This document shows positions 16,563-22,502 of a DNA stretch of 25,277 nt, piece by piece. The notes beneath the pieces are model-generated. The model was not told the origin of the DNA and did no database searches. It worked only from the letters and a program-made list of their open reading frames with translations. The position numbers and the translations under genes are program-made. Within the stretch, counting starts at the first letter, position 1; every line of letters begins with the position of its first letter. Source of the DNA: Streptosporangiaceae bacterium (lineage in GTDB: Bacteria > Actinomycetota > Actinomycetes > Streptosporangiales > Streptosporangiaceae); NCBI GenBank assembly GCA_025934635.1, contig JAICWX010000107.1:1-25277 (forward strand), read 5' to 3'.

Positions 16563-17546
16563 ATGACGGCAAGTATTCAGACAGACTCGGACTTCGCGTT
16601 CGCGGGGCTCGCCACGCCTGAGGTGGAGCCGACGGAGCGCGTCGCGGCGCTGGCGGCGGGACCCGATCCGCTCGGGGCCCTGGCCGGACTGCTAGGCACG
16701 TGGAAGGGCCATGGCTTCAACGCCATCTGGAGGCCGCACCACCCGGCCGACCAGCAGGACCGCTTCCTCGAGCTGAACATGACCAACGAGACGCTGGTGT
16801 TCACCCGGATCAACGGGCCGATCCCCAACCGCGGGCTGGCGATGGGCGACATCAGCATGTTCGGCCTGACCTACCTGCAGCAGATCAGCGAGGCGAGCAC
16901 CGGCGCGGGCCTGCACATCGAGCCGGGTATCTGGGCCGCGGTGCCCGCGACGACCGATCCCAAGGAACCGGCGTCGGTCGTCCGGATGGCGTCGATCCCG
17001 CACGGCACGACCATCTTGGCCCAGGGCGTCGCCCAGGTGATTCAGGGCGGCCCCCAGAACATCCCGAACAACAACATCCTGCCGTTCTTCACCGGTACCC
17101 CGGCCCCCGCCAACGGCGACTTCAACTCGGTGGCGCAGACGTTCACCGAGCTGGACCTGTCCCAGCCGACCCAGTTCCGCTTCGTGGCGCCCGGGGTGAC
17201 GCAGGCCATCGTCAAGAACCCCAACAGCGTGCTGCAGGCCGCGCTCAAGTCCTCGCTGCCGGGCACGACCATGAAGAGCCGGACGTTCCTGCACGTGGCG
17301 ACCGATCACAGCTCCATCAACGCCGGCGGCGGCACCGCCAACACGGCGTTCCTGGCCACCAGCGGCAATCCTCCCGGCGGCAACGCCAAGGCCACGCAGG
17401 TCCAGGCGACGTTCTGGATCGAGACGATCGCCGGCACCGGGGGCCAGCCGGACAAGCACCAGCTGCAGTACACGCAGCTGGTGATGCTCGACTTCAACGG
17501 CATCCACTGGCCCCACGTCACCGTCGGCACGCTGGTCAGGCAGTAG
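16563..17546 (+). CDS. nitrobindin/FABP-like beta-barrel protein (heme-binding-protein-like)
   Basis: A 327-residue protein with GLLGTWKGHGFNAIWRP (42-58), the usual opening of nitrobindin/THAP4-like and lipocalin-like barrels, then many short beta-strands (ETLVFTRINGPIPN, GLHIEPGIWAAVP, VVRMASIPHGTTIL). Bacterial members of this long form are often labelled heme-binding protein, but I see no proof of the heme ligand and I treat ligand identity as open. The ATG at 16563 has GAGGGA upstream; an in-frame start 15 codons earlier lacks an SD. It is first in a plus-strand run with the AttH-like gene and a phosphotransferase and opposes the acyl-CoA synthetase, so binding a hydrophobic metabolite for that pathway is plausible. 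Confidence 0.6.
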   Translation: MTASIQTDSDFAFAGLATPEVEPTERVAALAAGPDPLGALAGLLGTWKGHGFNAIWRPHHPADQQDRFLELNMTNETLVFTRINGPIPNRGLAMGDISMFGLTYLQQISEASTGAGLHIEPGIWAAVPATTDPKEPASVVRMASIPHGTTILAQGVAQVIQGGPQNIPNNNILPFFTGTPAPANGDFNSVAQTFTELDLSQPTQFRFVAPGVTQAIVKNPNSVLQAALKSSLPGTTMKSRTFLHVATDHSSINAGGGTANTAFLATSGNPPGGNAKATQVQATFWIETIAGTGGQPDKHQLQYTQLVMLDFNGIHWPHVTVGTLVRQ

Positions 17547-17600
17547 GCCGCCGGCGCCCACTGCCGCCCGGACCGGGTGATGACGGACTGGAGGACGTTC

Positions 17601-18602
17601 GTGGCGAGACCGACGGCGATGGACGAGTATTTCGTCCATCAGATTCCCGAGCTCCTGCCGAACGTCGCCGTGCACCACCAGCACTGGCGGGAGAGCTACT
17701 TCTACGAGCTGCACGACCCGTCGGGTGACGGCGACGCCGTCTTCTTCACGATGGCTCACTACCCCGCCCAGGAGCGCATGGACTCGCTGCAGATGGGGCG
17801 GGTCGCGGGCCGGCCGCTGCTCGGGGTGAAAGGCCGGCCCTACGACGGCGACCCGCATACGACGGTGGTTCCCGGTGCCCGGATCGATGTCGTGACCCCG
17901 CTGCGGGAGGTGCGGCTCTGGGCCGAACCAGCCGACGGGGGCATCGGCCTGGACCTGACCTGGCGGGCCCGGACCCAGCCCTACGGGCTGCGCCGGGGCA
18001 CCATGCGGGCCGGCCACGAGCTGGTGTGGGATCAGTCCCACATCTTCCAGTCCGGCACCTACGCCGGCACCTACACGGCCGGCGGCACCGGCTACGAGGT
18101 CGACGGCTGGACCGGCCAGCGCGACCATTCCTGGGGCATCAGGGACCACGGACGCTGCCCGCTGTGGCTGTGGTGGCAGATCCAGCTCGACGACGGGTTC
18201 CTCGGCGTCTGGCACTGGGAGCTCCCGAACGGCGCGATCGTGTACCGCGACGGCTGCTGGGCCGGCGCCGACATGTCCGAGCCGGTGCCCGTCACCGGCT
18301 TCCGCTACGACGCCGCCTGGACCGGAGCCGATCGCCAGCCGGCTCCTTACGGCGAGCACGGCGACGGTATCGCCGGCCTCACCGCGTCGGCCACGTTCAC
18401 GCTGGCCGACCGGCGCGTCATCGAGGTCGACGCGGAGGGCACCTTCGCCCGCCCCTACGAGCCGTTCCATCGCGGCGGGCTCAGCCTGATGCGGGTGAGC
18501 ACGGGCGACGGACGGCGGGGCACCGCCATCTACGAGGTCACCGGCGCCCGCCACCACCACTTCTTCCCCGGCACGGTGGTGGCGGGGACACTGCCAGCAT
18601 GA
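17601..18602 (+). CDS. AttH/DUF7064-type (CrtC-like lipocalin fold) protein
   Basis: A 333-residue protein resembling the AttH/hydroxyneurosporene-synthase (CrtC) double-lipocalin superfamily, represented in actinobacteria by DUF7064/7065 proteins. Diagnostic parts are DEYFVHQIPE near the start, YELHDP, the GQRDHSWGIRDHG block, WWQIQLDDG, and a C-terminal HHHFFPGTVV strand. The biochemical role of the family is not settled; a hydratase or ligand-binding function for terpenoid or steroid-like compounds is conceivable. In-frame starts exist at 17577 (GTG) and 17580 (ATG), but GTG at 17601 has GGAGG six bases upstream and precedes the conserved N-terminus, so I choose it. It ends in an ATGA overlap with the kinase gene, showing translational coupling. 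Confidence 0.72.
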   Translation: MARPTAMDEYFVHQIPELLPNVAVHHQHWRESYFYELHDPSGDGDAVFFTMAHYPAQERMDSLQMGRVAGRPLLGVKGRPYDGDPHTTVVPGARIDVVTPLREVRLWAEPADGGIGLDLTWRARTQPYGLRRGTMRAGHELVWDQSHIFQSGTYAGTYTAGGTGYEVDGWTGQRDHSWGIRDHGRCPLWLWWQIQLDDGFLGVWHWELPNGAIVYRDGCWAGADMSEPVPVTGFRYDAAWTGADRQPAPYGEHGDGIAGLTASATFTLADRRVIEVDAEGTFARPYEPFHRGGLSLMRVSTGDGRRGTAIYEVTGARHHHFFPGTVVAGTLPA

Positions 18603-19705
18603 CCGCACCGATGTCAGCCCGGCCGCCGCTGGTCGCTGACCCGGACCTGGTGACGCCCGAGTGGCTCACCCAGGTGCTGCGGCATGCGGGCGCCATCGAC
18701 GCGGCCACGAACGTCACTTCGTTCCGGGCGTCGCCGATCGGCACCGGCCAGGTCGGCGCCAACGTGCGGTACGCGCTCAGCTACGATCACGCCGGGCCGC
18801 AGGCTCCGGCGACGGTCGTGGGCAAGTTCTCGTCGCGCGACGAGGCGAGCGCGGCCGCGGGGGTGGCGACGCTCACCTACGAGACCGAGGTCGCCTTCTA
18901 CCGGGAGCTGGCGCACACCGTCGACGTCAGCCGCCCGCGGTGCCACTTCGCCGAGCTCCGGTCCGGCACCGCCGACGTCGTGCTGGTCATGGAGGACATC
19001 GCGCCGGCCGAGCAGGGCGACCAGATCGCCGGCTGCACGGTGCAGCAGGCCGGTCTCGCCATCGACGAGGCGGCCCGGCTGCACGGACCGCGCTGGGGCG
19101 ACCCGGCGCTGCGGGAGCTCGCCTGGCTCGATCGCGGCGGCACGATGGAGGCCATCGCCGCGATGCTCGGCACCATCTGGGAGGCGTTCACCGAGCGCTA
19201 CCGCGCCCGGCTCGACCCGGTCACGCTCGCGGCCGGGCCACAGGTCGCCGCGCTCGCGCCCGCGCTGCTCGCGAACCGGTCGCCGCTGAACACGCCGGTG
19301 CACAGCGACTACCGGCTCGACAACATGCTGTTCGCGGCCGGCGGCGAGGGCCGTCCGCTGACCGTCGTCGACTGGCAGACCGTGCAGCTGGGCGTCGGTC
19401 CCAGCGACGTCGCCTACTTCCTCGGCAGCGCGTTCGCGCCCGAGCGCCGCCGCCGCTGCGAACGCGACCTCCTCGTCCGCTACCACCGGGCGCTGGTCGA
19501 GGACTACGGCGTCGACGACTATCCGTTCGACCACTGCTGGCGCGACTACGTGCGATCGAGCTACGGCAGCCTGCTCATGGCCGTCTTCGCGTCGATGCTG
19601 GTCGGGCGGACCGATCGCGGCGACGCCATGTTCATGGCGATGGCCAGCCGCTCCGCGCAGATGGCCGCCGACCTCGACGCCCCGGCGGTCATCACGGAGG
19701 GCTGA
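18599..19705 (+). CDS. aminoglycoside/choline-kinase-like phosphotransferase
   Basis: A 368-residue APH-fold kinase. The glycine-poor loop GTGQVGANVRY (48-58), ATP lysine K76 in VVGKF, Glu of YETEVAFY, the catalytic loop VHSDYRLDNMLF (H235, D237, N242) and the metal Asp in VVDWQ (D258) are all intact. Layout fits the actinobacterial branch related to ecdysteroid-kinase-like/DUF1679 proteins rather than drug-resistance enzymes, which suggests phosphorylation of a hydroxylated lipid or steroid-like compound; that is inference from family and neighbours. Its ATG overlaps the AttH-like stop by four bases. A strong hairpin follows the stop. Confidence 0.88.
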   Translation: MTAPMSARPPLVADPDLVTPEWLTQVLRHAGAIDAATNVTSFRASPIGTGQVGANVRYALSYDHAGPQAPATVVGKFSSRDEASAAAGVATLTYETEVAFYRELAHTVDVSRPRCHFAELRSGTADVVLVMEDIAPAEQGDQIAGCTVQQAGLAIDEAARLHGPRWGDPALRELAWLDRGGTMEAIAAMLGTIWEAFTERYRARLDPVTLAAGPQVAALAPALLANRSPLNTPVHSDYRLDNMLFAAGGEGRPLTVVDWQTVQLGVGPSDVAYFLGSAFAPERRRRCERDLLVRYHRALVEDYGVDDYPFDHCWRDYVRSSYGSLLMAVFASMLVGRTDRGDAMFMAMASRSAQMAADLDAPAVITEG

Positions 19706-19719
19706 ACAACAGCAGGTAC

Positions 19720-19760
19720 CCCACCCGTTCGGTCACAATCTTTTGTCCCGAACGGGTGGG
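19720..19760 (+). terminator. perfect 13-bp hairpin terminator
   Basis: CCCACCCGTTCGG (19720-19732) pairs fully with 19748-19760 over a 15-nt loop and is followed by CGGTTCCTTT. It starts 15 nt after the kinase stop and ends the three-gene run. Confidence 0.85.
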
Positions 19761-19828
19761 CGGTTCCTTTGCTCCTCCCGCCGAGTCTGCCTGGGTGAAG
19801 GCCGGTAGCCGATGAGAGGATGGAAGCA

Positions 19829-20401
19829 ATGGAGTGCCCGCTGAACCAGGCCATGCAGAGCACCCTGGGCGTCTTGATGAAGGTCCAGCCCGGTGACCTG
19901 ACCGCGGCGACGCCGTGCGTCTCCTGGGACGTCCGGGCGCTGGTCAACCACTTCATCGGCACCGCGCACTGGTGGGCGGCCGCCGTGACCGGGGAACCGG
20001 CCGCGGCCGGTGACGGCGACCCCGCGGACACCGACTACGCGGCCGGGGATTTCGTCGGCGCCTACGAGGAGGGCATCCGGATCGCCGTCGCGGCGTTCGC
20101 GGCCGAGGGGGCGCTGGACTCGGTGATCCGGCTCCCGTTCGGAGAGTTCCCCGGCACCGTCGTGCGGGATATGGCGGCGATGGACCAGTTCGCCCACGGC
20201 TGGGACCTGGCCCGTGCCATCGGGTGCCCCGTCGACCTGGATCCCGGACTCGCGGACCGGCTGCTCGCGCACGCCCGGGTCGCGATCACCGGCGCGTTCC
20301 GCGGTCCGGACGGGCAGGCTCCGTTCGGTCCCGCCTCCCCGGCGCCGGCCGGCGCGGGCCCGGCCGATCAGCTGGCCGCCTTCCTCGGCCGGCCGGTGTG
20401 A
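19829..20401 (+). CDS. TIGR03086 family metal-binding protein (DinB/mycothiol maleylpyruvate isomerase-like)
   Basis: A 190-residue four-helix-bundle protein of the DinB-like superfamily. The TIGR03086 signature is seen at TPCVSWDVRALVNHFIG (28-44) and MDQFAHGWDLARA (118-130); H41, H47 and H123 are candidate metal ligands. Relatives include mycothiol-dependent maleylpyruvate isomerase, so a mycothiol-linked reaction is possible but not shown. An ATG at 19820 directly abuts its GAGAGG and could not be used well; the ATG at 19829 has proper spacing to the same SD, so I choose it. The sigma-factor gene follows after three bases, so the two are almost certainly co-expressed, and the protein may respond to or act on the signal read by the sigma factor. 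Confidence 0.87.
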   Translation: MECPLNQAMQSTLGVLMKVQPGDLTAATPCVSWDVRALVNHFIGTAHWWAAAVTGEPAAAGDGDPADTDYAAGDFVGAYEEGIRIAVAAFAAEGALDSVIRLPFGEFPGTVVRDMAAMDQFAHGWDLARAIGCPVDLDPGLADRLLAHARVAITGAFRGPDGQAPFGPASPAPAGAGPADQLAAFLGRPV

Positions 20402-20404
20402 CCG

Positions 20405-21379
20405 GTGCCGGATAGCGCGGCCTTCGCCGAGGACGCCGAGCCGTTCAGGCGGGAGCTGTTCGCGCACTGCTACCGCCTGCTCGGCTCGGTGTCCGACGCG
20501 GAGGACCTGGTCCAGGAGACCTACCTGCGCGCCTGGCGCTCCTACGACCGGTTCGAGGGCCGGTCGTCGATGCGGACCTGGCTGTACCGGATCGCCACCA
20601 ACGCCTGCCTGACCGCGCTGGCCAAGCCCGCCCGCCGGATGCTGCCGTCTGGCCTGGGCGCTCCCGAGCCGGATCCCGGCGTGTACCCCGAGCCGGCCGG
20701 CCCGGACATCGCCTGGCTGGACCCGGTGCCGGACGCGAAGGCGGTGAACGAGGGGGCTGACCCGGCGGCCATCGTCGCCGCCCGCGCCGGGCTGCGGCTG
20801 GCCCTGATCGCCAGCATGCAGTACCTGCCGCCCCGGCAGCGCGCGGTCCTGGTCCTGCGCGACGTGCTGGATTTCCCGGCCGCCGAGGTCGCGGTCATGC
20901 TCGGTACCACGACGGTCTCGGTCAAGAGCGCGCTCCAGCGCGCCCGCGCGCGGATGGAGGAACTGGCGCCCGCCGCCGAGCAGATCACCGAGCCGGCGGC
21001 GCCGCAGGCCCGCACCCTCCTCGACCAGTACATCGCGGCCTTCGAGAACGCGGACGCCACCGCCCTCGAGCGGCTCCTGGTGCGCGACGCGGTCCTGGAA
21101 GCGACCCCGATGCGCACCTGGTTCGCCGGCGTCAGCACCTGCGTGCCGTTCCTCCGCGACCGGGTCATCGGCCCCCCCGGTACCTGGCGCATGGTCCCCA
21201 CCCGCGCCAACGGGCAGCCCGCGGCGGTGGAATACGTCCGCGACGCCGGCGGCTCCTTCCAGCCCTACGGCGTCGTGGTGCTCACCGCCACCCGCGCGGG
21301 CATCACCCGGGTGACCTCCTTCGGCGACCCGCGCCTGGTCCCGGTGTTCGGCGGGGAGCAGTGCCCGGTCAGAACTTGA
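20405..21379 (+). CDS. SigG-like ECF sigma factor with SnoaL-like C-terminal domain (TIGR02960 type)
   Basis: Sigma region 2 covers about residues 11-77 (FAHCYRLLGSVSDAEDLVQE, RSSMRTWLYRIATNACL) and region 4 about 140-190 (YLPPRQRAVLVLRDVLDF, VSVKSALQRARARM). The linker with GLGAPEPDP and IAWLDPVPDA is typical of the TIGR02960/SigG group. Residues about 203-320 form an NTF2/SnoaL-like domain (LDQYIAAFENADATALERLL), which in such factors replaces a separate anti-sigma factor and modulates activity; consistent with that, no anti-sigma gene is next to it. The GTG start lies three bases after the upstream stop. The 3' end overlaps the convergent dehydrogenase gene by 11 bases. Confidence 0.92.
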   Translation: MPDSAAFAEDAEPFRRELFAHCYRLLGSVSDAEDLVQETYLRAWRSYDRFEGRSSMRTWLYRIATNACLTALAKPARRMLPSGLGAPEPDPGVYPEPAGPDIAWLDPVPDAKAVNEGADPAAIVAARAGLRLALIASMQYLPPRQRAVLVLRDVLDFPAAEVAVMLGTTTVSVKSALQRARARMEELAPAAEQITEPAAPQARTLLDQYIAAFENADATALERLLVRDAVLEATPMRTWFAGVSTCVPFLRDRVIGPPGTWRMVPTRANGQPAAVEYVRDAGGSFQPYGVVVLTATRAGITRVTSFGDPRLVPVFGGEQCPVRT

Positions 21380-22334
21380 CGGAGACCTTCAGCGCGTTGC
21401 CGGTCCGTTCCCGGGCGATGCGGAAGGCGTCTCCGACTTCCTCGATCGGCAGCATGTGGCTGAGCAGCGGGGATACGTCGATCGCGGCGTCGGCGATCAG
21501 CCGCACGGCGTACCGGAACGACTCCAGGCCGGGCTCCCCCTGGGCGCCGTACGCCGAGTAGGCGGTCAGCTTGCGCCGGAAGAAGTCGTTGAACGAGATC
21601 GGGTAGTCAGCGGTCCCTTCCGGCAGGCCGAACCACAGAATGGTCGACTCGGCCGCGGCCAGTTCCAGGCTCAGCGGGAACGTCTCCCGGCCGCCGACCG
21701 CCTCCACCACCAGGTCCGCACCGCGCCCGCCGGTCTCCGCCAGCACCGCGGCCCGGAAGTCGGCGCGGCCCGCGTCCACGGCCAGGTCCGCCCCCAGCTG
21801 GCGGCCGTAGGCCAGCCGCGCGGGTGAGAGGTCCGAGACCAGCACGCGCGCCGCCCCGGCCCGCTTGAGCAGGAAGGTGAAGAAGGCACCCGCGGAGCCC
21901 TGCCCGATGACGGCGACATCCCGGCCGGTCAGGTCGAGCGGGTGGCGGCGCAGGGCGTAGACGACCGTGCCGAGCTGCTGCGCCATCAGCAGGTGGCTGA
22001 GCTCGGCCGTGGCCGGCAGGCGGACGCAGGCCGAGCCGGGCAGCGCCTGGAACTCGGCCAGGCAGCGGCCGTCGGCCGCGTGCGGGACGGTCAGCACGCA
22101 GTCTCCCGGCGCGAAGCCCGGGCAGCGCGACTCCACCACCTCGCCGACGCTCTCGTGCCCGGGATGCCCGGCCGCCATCGACGACGGCGGCGTCTCGAAG
22201 AACACCTCGTGCAGGTCCGAACCGCAGATGGAGGCGTAGACGGTCCGGACCCCGATCTCGCCGTCGGCGACCGGCGGCACCGGCACGTCCTCGCACTCCA
22301 CCCGGCCCAGGCCGACCCAGCGCGCAGCCTTCAT
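21369..22334 (-). CDS. zinc-dependent medium-chain alcohol dehydrogenase
   Basis: A 321-residue MDR-family dehydrogenase oxidising an alcohol or reducing a carbonyl with NAD(P). Catalytic zinc ligands are placed as usual: C37 in ICGSDLHE, H60 and E61 in GHPGHESVGEV. The Rossmann loop is VIGQGSAGAFF (142-152) and an acidic residue in VSDLSPARL suggests NAD preference. The four-cysteine structural-zinc lobe is missing; the region runs from GDCVLTVPHAADGRC straight to FQALPG. The frame is open far upstream, but ATG at 22334 has GGGAG eight bases before it and starts the conserved MKAARWVG. Divergent from the tyrosinase-VWA gene over a 168-bp shared control region, so both may serve oxidation of aromatic or phenolic compounds. 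Confidence 0.9.
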   Translation of the reverse strand: MKAARWVGLGRVECEDVPVPPVADGEIGVRTVYASICGSDLHEVFFETPPSSMAAGHPGHESVGEVVESRCPGFAPGDCVLTVPHAADGRCLAEFQALPGSACVRLPATAELSHLLMAQQLGTVVYALRRHPLDLTGRDVAVIGQGSAGAFFTFLLKRAGAARVLVSDLSPARLAYGRQLGADLAVDAGRADFRAAVLAETGGRGADLVVEAVGGRETFPLSLELAAAESTILWFGLPEGTADYPISFNDFFRRKLTAYSAYGAQGEPGLESFRYAVRLIADAAIDVSPLLSHMLPIEEVGDAFRIARERTGNALKVSVKF

Positions 22335-22502
22335 CGATGCCACTCCCGTCCCGGTCCGCGTGCGACGGCCCCGATTGCCAGGGGTACCAGACGCGCCGCC
22401 GCCGGACAAGATCGGCGTGGGATGCGACCGGGACGCGAACGTATCAGCGCTGTGCTGACCGGCCTCAGGAGTGACAGGACCACAAGCGCGCTGGAGGCCG
22501 TC
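22335..22502. promoter_or_regulatory. divergent control region of dehydrogenase and tyrosinase-VWA genes
   Basis: These 168 bases separate two divergent starts, so both promoters must lie here or inside the genes. A short inverted repeat TCAGC/GCTGA (22444-22458) sits about 45 nt before the tyrosinase ATG and is a candidate operator. On the minus strand TTGTCC (22408-22413), 17 nt, TACCCC is a weak promoter match for the dehydrogenase. Neither is strong. Confidence 0.35.

Noticed and set aside
16692..18608. 638-codon minus-strand frame opposite the barrel and AttH-like genes
   Set aside because: It covers two separate genes with SDs and a coupled third; its composition is antisense-like.
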